Shown here piece after piece: positions 34,036-43,619 of a DNA stretch of 64,000 nucleotides. The notes below the pieces were generated by a model that was not told the DNA's origin, made no database searches, and worked only from the letters and a program-made list of their open reading frames with translations. This stretch comes from Pseudochryseolinea flava. GTDB taxonomy: Bacteria; Bacteroidota; Bacteroidia; Cytophagales; Cyclobacteriaceae. Position numbers and translations under genes: made by a program. The stretch covers positions 1 to 64,000 of the forward strand of contig NZ_QMFY01000006.1 in assembly GCF_003286915.1 (NCBI RefSeq). The letters run 5' to 3'. The first letter of the stretch is position 1. The number at the start of each line of letters is the position of its first letter.

Positions 34036-34896
34036 TTAGATGCGTTCGTAGGTTGTAGGCCTGATTTGGCGAAACGGTACATTCATTCCCATGATCGATT
34101 CGCTATGACCGAGAAAAAGAATTCCCCCTGGGCGGAGATGGTTGGCGAACTTACGAATCACCGCCTCTTGACGCTGCTTGTCAAAGTATATCAATACATT
34201 TCTGCAAAAGATGATGTTAAACATATTGGAATTTAGTCCAAAAGAGTCGTTCATCAAGTTAATTCGTTTATACGAAATATTCTTGCGGAATTGTGGTTTA
34301 ATGCGCACAACGTCGGGTTGGACTTTACTGCGCAGGAAGTATTCGCGGCGTATTTCATGCGGAACACCCGCGATTTTGTCTAGCGTATAAATTCCTTGAT
34401 AAGCAGTTTGCATCACGCGCATAGACACATCTGATGCAAGTAGATTGTACTTGAAGTGCGGATTCTTTTTTCGGAATTCTTCGAGAACCATTACCGTTGT
34501 ATAGGGTTCTTCGCCGGTAGAGCATCCTGCTGACCAAATATTCAAGCTGTCGTTTCCTGCTGTTTTGAAAGCTGGTAGATATTGCTTCGTTAGAAAATCG
34601 AAGTGTGCGGGTTCACGGAAGAAATCGGTTTTGTTGGTAGTGATCAAATCGATTACGTCGAAGAGCACGGTTTGCTTTCCCTCTTCACTGAAGATATAAT
34701 CGATAAAATGTTTATAGTTGGTCATGCCTAGCGACTTGACCTTTTTATTGAGCCTACTTTCTAGCATCGAGCGTTTCGAAGGCGGGAGTTTGATTCCGTA
34801 CTCGCGCGTTACATAGGTGCTCAAGCGTTGAAAGCTTTCATCGTCCATGTGCATGAACAAAGCATCTTGCGGCATAGGTGCTTGTAGCTGTATCAT
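34036..34896 (-). CDS. cheR: CheR protein-glutamate methyltransferase
   Basis: Methylates receptor glutamates with SAM. The 286 residues contain the N-terminal helical domain (20-85) and the SAM site IWSAGCSTGEEPYT, plus FDIIFCRNVLIYFD-type motif (NMFNIIFCRNVLIYFDKQ) and HLRPGGILFLGHSE. Its ATG overlaps the stop of the TolC-like gene by 4 nt, showing translational coupling, and cheB follows after 16 nt. Confidence 0.95.
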   Translation of the reverse strand: MIQLQAPMPQDALFMHMDDESFQRLSTYVTREYGIKLPPSKRSMLESRLNKKVKSLGMTNYKHFIDYIFSEEGKQTVLFDVIDLITTNKTDFFREPAHFDFLTKQYLPAFKTAGNDSLNIWSAGCSTGEEPYTTVMVLEEFRKKNPHFKYNLLASDVSMRVMQTAYQGIYTLDKIAGVPHEIRREYFLRSKVQPDVVRIKPQFRKNISYKRINLMNDSFGLNSNMFNIIFCRNVLIYFDKQRQEAVIRKFANHLRPGGILFLGHSESIMGMNVPFRQIRPTTYERI

Positions 34897-36110
34897 TTTG
34901 TATTCGCGATTAGGTGCGTGCGGGGTGTGTCGTTGTGCCAGAAAATCTCGCCGTTGATTTTTGCAAGCGCGATTTCCTTATCTTGTTTTCGCCTCGCTAA
35001 CGCGCATAATTCTTCTGCATTGCTAATGTTTGCAGTATTGCATACGGAAATTATGTTCATCAATTTTAATTGATCGTTGAGAAGTTCCGTAATGATTTTA
35101 ATCTCCTCCGTTAGCTTGTGCTTTTGCTGACGAAGTTGTTGCCATTTCTTTTTTAAATCGTCTGAAGTAACGGTAGTCTGCTGGTCAAGTGCCTCTTTCT
35201 TGAGTCTGTTCATGTGTGTGTTCGATTTATTTGATGTAAATCGAATGGGAATGGAAATTGTCGCAGTCACGGCATTGTATGCAGGTGAAGGAGCTTCTGT
35301 ATTTCGTGCACGCGTCATGAAGCTATTTCCGAGTGAAAGCGTGTAGTCACCGCGTTGGTTGCTTTGCGCTAATGCTAGCTCGCGATGCGCCACCGACGAT
35401 GACAGATCTTGTTGCATCAGCGTGAGGTCATTCGCTTTAGGATCTGCGACGATGATGTCATTTGTCTCGTTCCAAGCCGGGCCTTCTGGATACACGATTG
35501 TGTTTTCTGAACCGATGAGTTCATTAAACGCAATGATATTTTCATGGAAAGTCTCTTCAAGGGCTGCGATGTCTAATTGTAGTTTTTTGAGTGCAATACT
35601 TTTTTGTAGCGCTGAGATACTGTCAGCGGTGGTCATCTTAGCCAAGGCATCATGATAATTGGTGAGCGTAGCGATGTGTGTCTCTTCGAGCCAACAAGTA
35701 TTGTACAGCATCAGCGCTTCGCGTCTAAAGTTTCTTACGAAGATTTCGTATTCAACACGGGCTAAGTCGGCTTGCGCTTGGGAGTAGTGAATACGATTTT
35801 TCTTTTTCCCACCGGTCTCAATGGTAAAATCTAGGCCAGCATACAGTTGATGAGGCATGCTGATGCCGCTTACATCACCGCATGCATTCCCGAAGGTTAA
35901 CGTTGGCGATGGTGAGGCAGATGCGAGCTCGATATCAACTTTTGCCATTTGTACAGCAGACTGTGCTTTTGCAATGTCATCATGTGTATTGACGATATTC
36001 AGAAAGGTCGCTACCGACATTCGTGTGGGTGGCTGCACTGCACTTTGCGCGTGACTTGCTATAGTAGCGAGCCACGCGAAGGCCAATAGATAATGTTTTA
36101 TTGAAAACAT
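34893..36110 (-). CDS. TolC-like outer-membrane efflux protein inside the che operon
   Basis: A 405-residue exported protein. The ATG at 36110 gives the signal peptide MFSIKHYLLAFAWLATIASHAQ. The outer-membrane factor fold is suggested by long helices with repeated patterns (MAKVDIELASASPSPTLTFG, YSQAQADLARVEYEIFVRNFRREALMLYNTCW, LQLDIAALEETFHENIIAFNELIGSE, and the second half LDQQTTVTSDDLKKKWQQLRQQKHKLTEEI). It is located between the receptor gene (13 nt) and cheR (4-nt overlap). No RND pump or membrane-fusion gene is nearby. Such a protein in a chemosensory operon is unusual; efflux versus a sensory or secretion role cannot be decided. Confidence 0.75.
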   Translation of the reverse strand: MFSIKHYLLAFAWLATIASHAQSAVQPPTRMSVATFLNIVNTHDDIAKAQSAVQMAKVDIELASASPSPTLTFGNACGDVSGISMPHQLYAGLDFTIETGGKKKNRIHYSQAQADLARVEYEIFVRNFRREALMLYNTCWLEETHIATLTNYHDALAKMTTADSISALQKSIALKKLQLDIAALEETFHENIIAFNELIGSENTIVYPEGPAWNETNDIIVADPKANDLTLMQQDLSSSVAHRELALAQSNQRGDYTLSLGNSFMTRARNTEAPSPAYNAVTATISIPIRFTSNKSNTHMNRLKKEALDQQTTVTSDDLKKKWQQLRQQKHKLTEEIKIITELLNDQLKLMNIISVCNTANISNAEELCALARRKQDKEIALAKINGEIFWHNDTPRTHLIANTK

Positions 36111-36123
36111 GGTAATAAGATCG

Positions 36124-38283
36124 TTATGCGATATCCGTGAAGTCACTGTCTGACGGTCCGCCGTCGAGTTTAAGGTCGAAACCCTTCGGTGACACACCGT
36201 TATTAGAAACTTCTGTCACGGTCGATTTCTTAACCGGTCCACGCGATCCATTTGATGTTTTTGCTTTTCTGAACTTCGACATCGCAGCGTTATCCAATTT
36301 GAAGTAGCTCACCGCTGCTTTCAATTCTTCTGCTTGGCTGTTCAATTCTTCCGCATTTGATGACATCTCTTCTGCAGCCGATGCATTGCCTTGTGTTACC
36401 TGCGACAATTGTTGGATTGCTCCGTTTACTTGGTCTGCACCCGTATTTTGTTCCACACTAGCAGCCGCAATTTCTTGTACGAGTTGCGCTGTTTTGTTGA
36501 TGTCTGGCAATGTGTTCAAAAGAAGTTCTTTCGATTGCTGTGCGGCCTTCACTGTCTTTGCTGAGATCTCTGTGATTTCGGCAGCAGCCTTCTGACTTCT
36601 CTCGGCAAGTTTTCTAACTTCAGCCGCGACTACCGCGAAGCCTTTTCCATGTTCGCCGGCACGCGCCGCTTCAACCGCAGCGTTCAATGCGAGTAGATCT
36701 GTTTTAGAAGCGATCTCTTCGATGATTGCAATTTTATCGGCGATGTTCGTAATAGCTTCTACGGTCTCAGAAACTGATTCGCTGCTGATCTGGATATCTT
36801 TCGCAGCTTTGTTGGAAATTTTTTCAGTCTCTCTTGAATTGTCAGTATTCTGCTGGATGTTGGCAACCATTTGCTCCATAGAAGATGATACTTCTTCCGT
36901 CGCGCTAGCTTGTTCTTGCGCGCCTTGCGACATCTGTTGAGATGCAGAGGCTACTTGTTGACTGGCAGCAGAAACATTTTCGGCGCCGTTGTAAATGCTC
37001 GATGCAATTTCACGCAAGTTACCCACCATTGTTTCCAGTGCTTCGTCTAAGTCGCCACCTTTATTTTTCATGCTGCTGAAGTCTATCGTTAAGTCTCCTT
37101 TAGAAACCTTTTTAGCGACATCAACGCTACTGCGGAGCTTTTCAATCATGTATTGCAATTCGATCAACATATCGCCGATTTCGTCCGTTTTATCTTGCTT
37201 GATATCGGCAGAGAAATCACCTTGTGCTACTTTTTTGATTGTTGCTTTCGCGAGGTTGAGTGAACCTGTTATATCTTTTAATAGCCATGCTGCGATCAAA
37301 ATCCCAAGAAGAACGGCAACAGAGATAACGACAACCATTGTAATGATCGTGCTTGAATACATTTGGTCCACCTCTATACGATCCTGAGCAAGCTCACCTT
37401 CGATCATCGCTTCGATTTCAGAGAGCACTGCGTCTGATGCGTCGTCCATCTTTTCAACTTCACCTTCTGAAAGCGCTTCTGCCTTTGTATTTGTGTTTAA
37501 TTGAGCAAGCTCACGAACTTTCAAATGTTGATTGTAGAAGTTGCTGTATTGCATTTGATAGCGATCGAACAAAGATTTTGCTTCGCCGGAAAGAGAACCC
37601 CCAACGGCTGTGCTGATTAATTCGATTTGTGTTTCTATTTCACCAGCTTTTTTGATTATCTCTTTGTTGACTTCGTCAGTTTCTGCGGCGATTAGAGTCA
37701 TCTCAAAATTCTTGAGATCAACCAATAGTCCGCGCATACGGTGAATTCTATCGGAAACTTCTTTGCCGTTGTTTGCCGAAACCTTGGTCAACAGTTCGTC
37801 CAATGTTGACTTTATTTTTTGGAACTCAACTTCGCTTTCGTTTTGCGATAATTTTGTTGCCTGTACTTCTGAATTTTGTGCAGCGAGGTGAACAACATTT
37901 GCGCCTGCGCTCAAGAAGTCATTAACGCGTGCCTTCAAGTCTTTCATCTTAATCAGCGTTTCACCGGTGCTGATCTTCTCCAATTCAAGTATGGTTGAAT
38001 TCAGCTCTTCGGTAAATCCGTCGATAGAACGTTTCAGTGCGTTCATGCTTTCAGCATCTTCGGCTTGAATAATCTTCTTCTGATCGCGGCTGATCTCTGT
38101 TAAGTTTACTTCAATGTCGCCCACGAGTTGAAGTTGTACGGCGCTGACATCCGTGATTTTGTTAAGCTTATCATTGATGTCGCTGATACGGAAGTACGAC
38201 ACAATGAAAATCACACCCATCAAAAGCAGCAGTAAACTGAATGCGGCGATGAGTTTTGTTCTGATGGTCAAATTCTTGATCAT
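36124..38283 (-). CDS. Methyl-accepting chemotaxis protein
   Basis: A 719-residue receptor. Membrane helix 1 at about 8-30, a large periplasmic helical sensor (31-310), helix 2 near 314-337, a HAMP domain (338-390) with a second HAMP-like piece (395-430), and a cytoplasmic signalling domain. The conserved hairpin tip is present ([20 protein letters not shown]), with glutamine/glutamate-rich methylation helices ([15 protein letters not shown]). It ends with a flexible Gly/Ser/Asp-rich tail and lacks the CheR-tethering pentapeptide. It is the only receptor encoded in this operon. Confidence 0.92.
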   Translation of the reverse strand: MIKNLTIRTKLIAAFSLLLLLMGVIFIVSYFRISDINDKLNKITDVSAVQLQLVGDIEVNLTEISRDQKKIIQAEDAESMNALKRSIDGFTEELNSTILELEKISTGETLIKMKDLKARVNDFLSAGANVVHLAAQNSEVQATKLSQNESEVEFQKIKSTLDELLTKVSANNGKEVSDRIHRMRGLLVDLKNFEMTLIAAETDEVNKEIIKKAGEIETQIELISTAVGGSLSGEAKSLFDRYQMQYSNFYNQHLKVRELAQLNTNTKAEALSEGEVEKMDDASDAVLSEIEAMIEGELAQDRIEVDQMYSSTIITMVVVISVAVLLGILIAAWLLKDITGSLNLAKATIKKVAQGDFSADIKQDKTDEIGDMLIELQYMIEKLRSSVDVAKKVSKGDLTIDFSSMKNKGGDLDEALETMVGNLREIASSIYNGAENVSAASQQVASASQQMSQGAQEQASATEEVSSSMEQMVANIQQNTDNSRETEKISNKAAKDIQISSESVSETVEAITNIADKIAIIEEIASKTDLLALNAAVEAARAGEHGKGFAVVAAEVRKLAERSQKAAAEITEISAKTVKAAQQSKELLLNTLPDINKTAQLVQEIAAASVEQNTGADQVNGAIQQLSQVTQGNASAAEEMSSNAEELNSQAEELKAAVSYFKLDNAAMSKFRKAKTSNGSRGPVKKSTVTEVSNNGVSPKGFDLKLDGGPSDSDFTDIA

Positions 38284-38304
38284 GATAGAAGGTATTTTAA
38301 AAAA

Positions 38305-38784
38305 TTAGTTGATTACTTTATTAAGTTGAAGGATATCGGAAGCCGAGAACACTTTGTTGATATCCATGATGAGCGTGATGTCGCCCTGATTGTTTCTCAC
38401 GCCAGTGATGGGTGTTTTTGCATTGTAGTTGTCGAAGTCGGGCGCATCTTGAATATCGGCGGCGGAAATCTCAACAACTTCTTTCGCCACATCAACCAAC
38501 GCTCCGATTTGGATTGATTTGTCCGATACTTCAATGTCTAGTACCAGGATGCGACTTTTCTTCGTGGTTTCTGACTTGGGCAGACCGAGTTTTAAACGCG
38601 TGTCTAGTAATGGCAGAATTCTTCCACGGAGATTGATGATGCCCAGCATAAACTCTGGTGCGTTGGGAATTTTTGTTACTTTGTCGACTTCAACGATTTC
38701 CTGCACAAAAGACACCGGTAGTGCGAATTTTTCTTCGCCCAATCCGAATGTGATGTAAGAGTTAATCGCACTTGTGGTTTGCAT
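38305..38784 (-). CDS. cheW: CheW coupling protein
   Basis: Adaptor between receptors and CheA. The ATG at 38784 gives 159 residues with a standard double SH3-like fold (ITFGLGEEKFALPVSFVQEIVEVDKVTKIPNAPEFMLGIINLRGRILPLLDTRLKLGLP ... TPITGVRNNQGDITLIMDINKVFS). A GTG just upstream at 38790 would add two residues. It is located between cheA and the receptor gene. Confidence 0.93.
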   Translation of the reverse strand: MQTTSAINSYITFGLGEEKFALPVSFVQEIVEVDKVTKIPNAPEFMLGIINLRGRILPLLDTRLKLGLPKSETTKKSRILVLDIEVSDKSIQIGALVDVAKEVVEISAADIQDAPDFDNYNAKTPITGVRNNQGDITLIMDINKVFSASDILQLNKVIN

Positions 38785-38798
38785 ATACACTTGTGATT

Positions 38799-40796
38799 TT
38801 AATGATGTTCTAGTTTTAATAATCTGGAAGGATCTAAGACGAGCGCTAATCCGCCATTTCCTAAGATTGTACTTCCGGCAATGAAATCTTGCTGTTGGTA
38901 CACATCGCCGAGTGGCTTTAAGACCGTTTGCATTTTACCTTCAATCTTGTCTACTGCGATGCCTTGTCGCTTGCCATCAATGGAAATGGAAATGATGTCG
39001 GCAGTTTTCGGTGTATCGGTAGCTGTGCTGTGAAATTTTTTGCGAAGTGATAGTACTGGTAGTAGTTCTTCATTGACGAGAATGGAGCGATTCACACTTT
39101 GTTCCTTATTCAATGCTTCATAAGGGATGCGATCAATTCTTTCAATCACATTCAGTGGTATGACGTAACGTGCTTGCGCCACGTTCACTAAAAGCCCTTC
39201 GATAATAGATCGTGAGAGCGGAAGTTTGATATGAAAGGATGTACCCAATCCTTTCTCGCTTTTTATGGTGATGCTCCCTCTGAGTTCATGAATTTTTTGA
39301 CGCACCACATCCATACCAACCCCTCTTCCAGAAATGTCAGATACTTTAGCAGCTGTAGATAAACCGGGATGGAAAATGAGGTTCAGTGCTTCTTCGTCGG
39401 TGAGTTCTTCTTCGCCTGTGACGATGCCAGACTGAATTGCCTTCCTCACGACAGCTTCTTTATCGATACCTTCTCCGTCGTCGCTGATAACGATGTTGAC
39501 GAAAGTGCTGCTGTTAAAGGCTTTCAGTTTTACCGTGCCATGCTCACTTTTGCCATTGCGTTTGCGAACCTCTGGTGTTCCGATACCATGATCGATTGCA
39601 TTACGGATCAAATGGATCATGGGCTCGGTCATCATTTCGATTACGTCCTTGTCCATTTCCGTATCGGCACCTTCGCTTAAGAAGTTGACCTTCTTATTTA
39701 GACTTTTTGAAAGATCTCGTACAAATCTTTTGAATTTTGTAACCAATGTTTCAATGGGTACAAGACCGATCTCCAAAGATGTATCGCGAAGTCTGCTGGT
39801 GATCATTTCCAATTGTTCGGAAATGTTATGTAGCGCAGGGTGAACAGCTTCTTTGCTCACGGTTGTGAGTTGCGCTTGTAATACGATGAGTTCGCTTATC
39901 CAATTGAGGAGGTGATCAATTTTTCGTTTACTCACCTTGATGATGGCATCACCTTGTTGTTTTTTGAAGGATGAAACCGGTGCGTCATCATCTTGTTGTT
40001 GTTGAATGCTCTTGAGTTTCGATAACGAAAGTTGAGCTTGGTCTTGTACGGCTTCCCACACAACGCTTCCGTCGTTGAATTTATCGACTACAAGTTGGAA
40101 GTCGCTATCTTCAAAAAGGTTTCCTTCTGCGAGTCGTTGATGTTCGACTTTACATTCATCCTCTACAAAAAGAAAATAACTTAAAAGTTCGGCGATTGAA
40201 CTCGTCGTTGAAATGAAAAGGTTCCAACAGATAATTTTTTCACCTTGGGTTTTGATCTTCATAGAAGATGTGCCAAGGTCTTGAAGGTCTGACATAATGA
40301 AAACCAAGGGATGGTTTCCATCATTTGTCATCTCAATAGTTGGGGTAATGTTGAGGAAGAACGTTGCCAGCTCATCTCTATTGGTAACAGTTCCTTCTTC
40401 GGTTGTATTGGTTGCTTGTAGATCTTTGTAGTACGACGTGCTTTGAGCGATGTGTTCGTTCAGCAAGTCGTCGTTTAGAATTTTTTGGAGGTCTTTCGTT
40501 TGAAGCAGATTGCGCACATTGTCGAAAGCTTGAAGCGTAAGACTGATGATGGCATCGGTGACTTGTACTTTACCGGAGCGAACGAGATCAAAAACCGATT
40601 CAATCTGATGCGCGAGTTTGCCAATGTTTTCAAAGCCAAACATATTCGCAGCACCTTTGATGGTGTGCATCGTTCTGAAGACTTGCTCAAGCGGCGCGGA
40701 AGCGTTCGGATTAGCTTCCAATTGAAGTAACCCTTCGTCCAGGTCATTCAATAGGTCGAGCGTGTCTTCAATAAACCGGATTTGCGTGCTATCCAT
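38799..40796 (-). CDS. cheA: CheA chemotaxis histidine kinase
   Basis: A 665-residue sensor kinase. The HPt domain (1-110) has phospho-His H44 in MHTIKGAANMFGF. A phosphate-transfer/regulatory part covers about 130-275, the dimerisation helices about 285-350 (ISELIVLQAQLTTVSKEAVHP), the HATPase domain 350-530 with HLIRNAIDHGI, DDGEGID and GRGVGMDV, and a C-terminal CheW-like domain (535-665). The start overlaps cheY by 8 nt. A second partial CheA with a similar HPt is at the right edge. Confidence 0.95.
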   Translation of the reverse strand: MDSTQIRFIEDTLDLLNDLDEGLLQLEANPNASAPLEQVFRTMHTIKGAANMFGFENIGKLAHQIESVFDLVRSGKVQVTDAIISLTLQAFDNVRNLLQTKDLQKILNDDLLNEHIAQSTSYYKDLQATNTTEEGTVTNRDELATFFLNITPTIEMTNDGNHPLVFIMSDLQDLGTSSMKIKTQGEKIICWNLFISTTSSIAELLSYFLFVEDECKVEHQRLAEGNLFEDSDFQLVVDKFNDGSVVWEAVQDQAQLSLSKLKSIQQQQDDDAPVSSFKKQQGDAIIKVSKRKIDHLLNWISELIVLQAQLTTVSKEAVHPALHNISEQLEMITSRLRDTSLEIGLVPIETLVTKFKRFVRDLSKSLNKKVNFLSEGADTEMDKDVIEMMTEPMIHLIRNAIDHGIGTPEVRKRNGKSEHGTVKLKAFNSSTFVNIVISDDGEGIDKEAVVRKAIQSGIVTGEEELTDEEALNLIFHPGLSTAAKVSDISGRGVGMDVVRQKIHELRGSITIKSEKGLGTSFHIKLPLSRSIIEGLLVNVAQARYVIPLNVIERIDRIPYEALNKEQSVNRSILVNEELLPVLSLRKKFHSTATDTPKTADIISISIDGKRQGIAVDKIEGKMQTVLKPLGDVYQQQDFIAGSTILGNGGLALVLDPSRLLKLEHH

Positions 40797-41166
40797 TTTT
40801 AAGAACGTTTTCTATTTGCGCGAAAAACGTTTCTGTTTTATATGGCTTTTTGATCCAGGCAGCAAGGCCTGCTTCTTTTGCTGACTTCATTTTTTCAGGA
40901 CTTGATTCAGTCGTTAAAAAAATGACGGGCGTCTTAGCAATGGTTGCGTGCGTTTTGATTTTCTTGAGCAACTCAAGGCCATTGCAATCCGGCATGTTGT
41001 AATCGGAAAGGACAAGATCAATACGGTCCTTGTTTTCTTCTAATACCTGAATTGCTTCATTCCCGTTTGAGGCACCAAGAATGTCATAGCCTTTGCGTTT
41101 AAGGGTATCGCAGATAAATTCTCTGATGCTAGCGAAATCGTCGACGACGAGTATTGTTTTCTTCAT
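40789..41166 (-). CDS. cheY: CheY-like single-domain response regulator
   Basis: A 125-residue receiver with D9/D10, phospho-acceptor D55 (LVLSDYNMPDCNG), Thr in FLTTESS and Lys in IKKPYK. First gene of the main chemosensory operon and overlapping cheA by 8 nt. The Phe at FASIRE is typical of CheY-like proteins in chemosensory systems without flagella. Likely output: gliding or twitching control, inferred only. Confidence 0.93.
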   Translation of the reverse strand: MKKTILVVDDFASIREFICDTLKRKGYDILGASNGNEAIQVLEENKDRIDLVLSDYNMPDCNGLELLKKIKTHATIAKTPVIFLTTESSPEKMKSAKEAGLAAWIKKPYKTETFFAQIENVLKNG

Positions 41167-41305
41167 GGCCTTTTGTTATTGAATGCAAATTTCATGAAGT
41201 GTCGAGACTGGATTATTTTCTAGTTGGGCGAAAGTCGATGTGCGCAATGTTGGGTTACAGAAAAAGTGTTTTCTTGTAAAACATAGCCCGCACACGTGAT
41301 GTGGC

Positions 41306-41393
41306 GAAATTTGCTCCGTATTATCCCGTAGAATTATGTGGTGTATGTTTTGGCGGGGATGCAAAGAAATTTGCTCTTGAAATGCTCCGTATT
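41306..41393. repeat. Direct repeats GAAAT(TT)GCTCCGTATT
   Basis: Three copies (41306-41322, partial 41366-41376, 41379-41393) of the same motif in the cheY upstream region; possible regulator sites. Confidence 0.5.
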
Positions 41394-41580
41394 GCCGCTT
41401 GCACAAATTGCAATGGCTGACTGATCGATAAAGATTGAGTAAGATTTACGTCAATCGTTTGAGGGACTTTGGGACATGAAACGGACCTGGGTTGGCGGCT
41501 TTAAACCAACGTTTGCAGCTTTCTGTAAAATACTTTTTGAATGTTAATGGATGGCGGAGTCTGTAAATCTTCCGTGTTGA

Positions 41581-41588
41581 TATTTTTG
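41581..41588 (+). promoter_or_regulatory. -7 promoter box (TATTTTTG)
   Basis: Matches TAnnTTTG, 45 nt before the ATG at 41634; no clear -33 TTG. Confidence 0.4.
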
Positions 41589-41633
41589 TGTGGAAGAACT
41601 AAATGGCGTTAATTAGGGAGAAAGAATATAACG

Positions 41634-42167
41634 ATGAAAATTCAAACACTTGCCATAGCGCTTATTGTACTTTTTAGTCGTGCCGATTTTAGTTATGCGC
41701 AAGATGCTTTGCCACCAGCGTATCTTACTACGCAAGCTTTTCCGGATAGCGTGCTAAATCTTTCATTGCTCACTCGGGATAATGGAAAGACAACGTTTGG
41801 AAAAATTATCGAAGCACATCGTGGTAAGAAAGTGTTTGTAGATTTTTGGGCGTCGTGGTGTCGCGATTGTATCGTTGGTTATCCCAAACTAGAAGCGCTC
41901 ATAAAAGATGTTGATAGCACAAAAGTAGATTTCATTTTTATTTCCGTTGATAAAGACGAAACCAAGTGGTTGAACGCCATTGAAAAGTTCAACATGAAAG
42001 GCGGCGCGCACTTCCGAAGTGAAACGGCATGGAAAAATACGCTTACCAATTATATTGTATTGGATTGGATACCGCGTTACCTCATCATCGACGAAAGTGG
42101 TAAGGTAGTGTTGCCAAAAGCCGTTAAGGTTGAGCATCCTGATGTATTAAAGAAGCTCACGGAGTAG
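41634..42167 (+). CDS. Secreted TlpA-type thioredoxin-like protein
   Basis: A 177-residue exported thiol-disulfide protein with signal peptide ending SYAQD. The thioredoxin fold has KKVFVDFWASWCRDCIVGYP with the active-site Cys pair WCRDC, then FIFISVDKDETKW and the cis-Pro loop WIPRYLIIDESGKVV. TlpA-type proteins reduce disulfides in the periplasm, for example for cytochrome maturation. It stands alone, 13 nt from the convergent thiolase gene. Confidence 0.85.
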   Translation: MKIQTLAIALIVLFSRADFSYAQDALPPAYLTTQAFPDSVLNLSLLTRDNGKTTFGKIIEAHRGKKVFVDFWASWCRDCIVGYPKLEALIKDVDSTKVDFIFISVDKDETKWLNAIEKFNMKGGAHFRSETAWKNTLTNYIVLDWIPRYLIIDESGKVVLPKAVKVEHPDVLKKLTE

Positions 42168-42180
42168 TGGCTTGTGATCG

Positions 42181-43467
42181 CTATGGTTTTTCAACGATCA
42201 TTGTCACGCCCAAACCACCAGCAGCACATACGGAAATTAAACCTTTTCCTTTCCCTTTTTGATTTAACAATTTTGCCATTGTAGCGATTACTCTTCCGCC
42301 TGTTGCGGCAAAAGGGTGTGCAGCGGCTAGGCTTCCGCCTTTAACGTTCAGTTTAGAACGATCGATTTTCCCTAGTGCTTCATTGAATCCGAAAGTGGCC
42401 ATCAGTTCCTTGCTTTCCCATATCTTCATTGTTGCGAGTGCTTGCGCGGCGAATGCTTCGTGTATTTCGAAGAAGTCGAAGTCTTCCAACTTCATATTTG
42501 CTTTTTGTAACATACGTGTGGCCGCGTAAACAGGCGCGAGGAGAAGGTTCTGTCGTTGCTGCACAAATTCAATCCCAGCGACTTCAACATGTGTGATGTA
42601 GGCGATCACTGGCAAGTTATGTTCTTTCGCCCATGCTTCACTGGCGAGCAGAATTGTTGATGCTCCGTCGGTGAGTGGGGTTGAATTACCCGCGGTGAGT
42701 GTTCCATTGACGGAAGTATCATAGACCGTTTTGAGCTTCGCGAGTTTTTCCAGATTTGTGTCGGCACGTGCGTTGTTGTCGCGATCGAGGCCAAGGTATG
42801 GGGTGATCAAATCTGCATAAAATCCTTCTTTGTACGCGGCAATCATTTTCTGATGGCTCTCTAACGAAAGTTGATCTTGTTCTTGTCGTGAGATATGATA
42901 ATACTTCGCCATTACTTCGGTGTGACCACCCATGGATAGTCCTGTTCGAGGTTCATCCGTTCCGGCGATTACAGGTGAAAGATCCTTCAATTTCACTTTC
43001 AGAAATTCTTTAACCTTTCCTAAAAATGATTTCTGTCTCCTGGCGGCGAGTAGTGCTTTACGCAAAGGTTCACTTGTCATGAGCGGGAGATTGCTAATAG
43101 AATCGACGCCGCCCGCAATACCTACTTCTATTTGGCCGAGTGCTATTTTGTTGGCGATATAGATTGCGGACTCCATACCGGTCGCGCATGCTTGTTGAAT
43201 GTCGGCGGCAGGCGTGCCGGGGTCAAGTGCCGTACCCAGTACGCTTTCGCGTACGAGATTAAAATCTTTACTGTGTTTAAGAACAGCACCTGCAGCAACT
43301 TCACCAATTAGAATACCTTGTAGTTTATAGCGGTCGACTAATCCATTGAGCGCGGCTGTCAACATATCTTGATTAGATGCATGGGTATAAGCAGTATTTG
43401 CACGTGCAAAGGGTATCCGGTTATAACCGACAATCGCGACGCGACGGTTTTGTTGCGAGGTGTTCAT
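42181..43467 (-). CDS. fadI: Acetyl-CoA C-acyltransferase (FadI-type thiolase)
   Basis: Cleaves 3-ketoacyl-CoA in fatty acid beta-oxidation. The 428-residue chain follows the FadI layout with a large loop insert. Catalytic Cys in QQACATGMES, His in AAAHPFAATGGR (and HEAFAAQ), and the second Cys in CAAGGLGVTMI near the C-terminus. Its partner FadJ-type gene is not next to it. The segment TAGNSTPLTDGASTILLASE is typical. The start ATG at 43467 is the natural one. Confidence 0.88.
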   Translation of the reverse strand: MNTSQQNRRVAIVGYNRIPFARANTAYTHASNQDMLTAALNGLVDRYKLQGILIGEVAAGAVLKHSKDFNLVRESVLGTALDPGTPAADIQQACATGMESAIYIANKIALGQIEVGIAGGVDSISNLPLMTSEPLRKALLAARRQKSFLGKVKEFLKVKLKDLSPVIAGTDEPRTGLSMGGHTEVMAKYYHISRQEQDQLSLESHQKMIAAYKEGFYADLITPYLGLDRDNNARADTNLEKLAKLKTVYDTSVNGTLTAGNSTPLTDGASTILLASEAWAKEHNLPVIAYITHVEVAGIEFVQQRQNLLLAPVYAATRMLQKANMKLEDFDFFEIHEAFAAQALATMKIWESKELMATFGFNEALGKIDRSKLNVKGGSLAAAHPFAATGGRVIATMAKLLNQKGKGKGLISVCAAGGLGVTMIVEKP

Positions 43468-43619
43468 AATGAAATATTGACTTTACCATTAAATATAACA
43501 ATAACTCTTATGGCCGCTTAATAATTCATGTCTATACAAATGATTTTGAGAAATCGATTGAAAACGATGTTTGACATGTCGCGCCACAGGCATGAGATAT
43601 TAAGGTATTTTTCCTAAAG

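Larger units (their letters stand above)
41167..41633. other. 467-bp intergenic region upstream of cheY and a thioredoxin-like gene
   Basis: No credible gene seen on either strand. It holds the divergent promoters. Two related 17-bp and 15-bp direct repeats, GAAATTTGCTCCGTATT (41306-41322) and GAAATGCTCCGTATT (41379-41393), with a partial copy GAAATTTGCTC (41366-41376), lie 140-230 bp before cheY. A -7 box TATTTTTG (41581-41588) precedes the plus-strand gene by 45 nt. Confidence 0.6.

Noticed and set aside
41176-41406. 76-codon minus-strand frame upstream of cheY
   Set aside because: No protein-like pattern, Cys/His-rich by chance, and it covers the direct repeats of the intergenic region.
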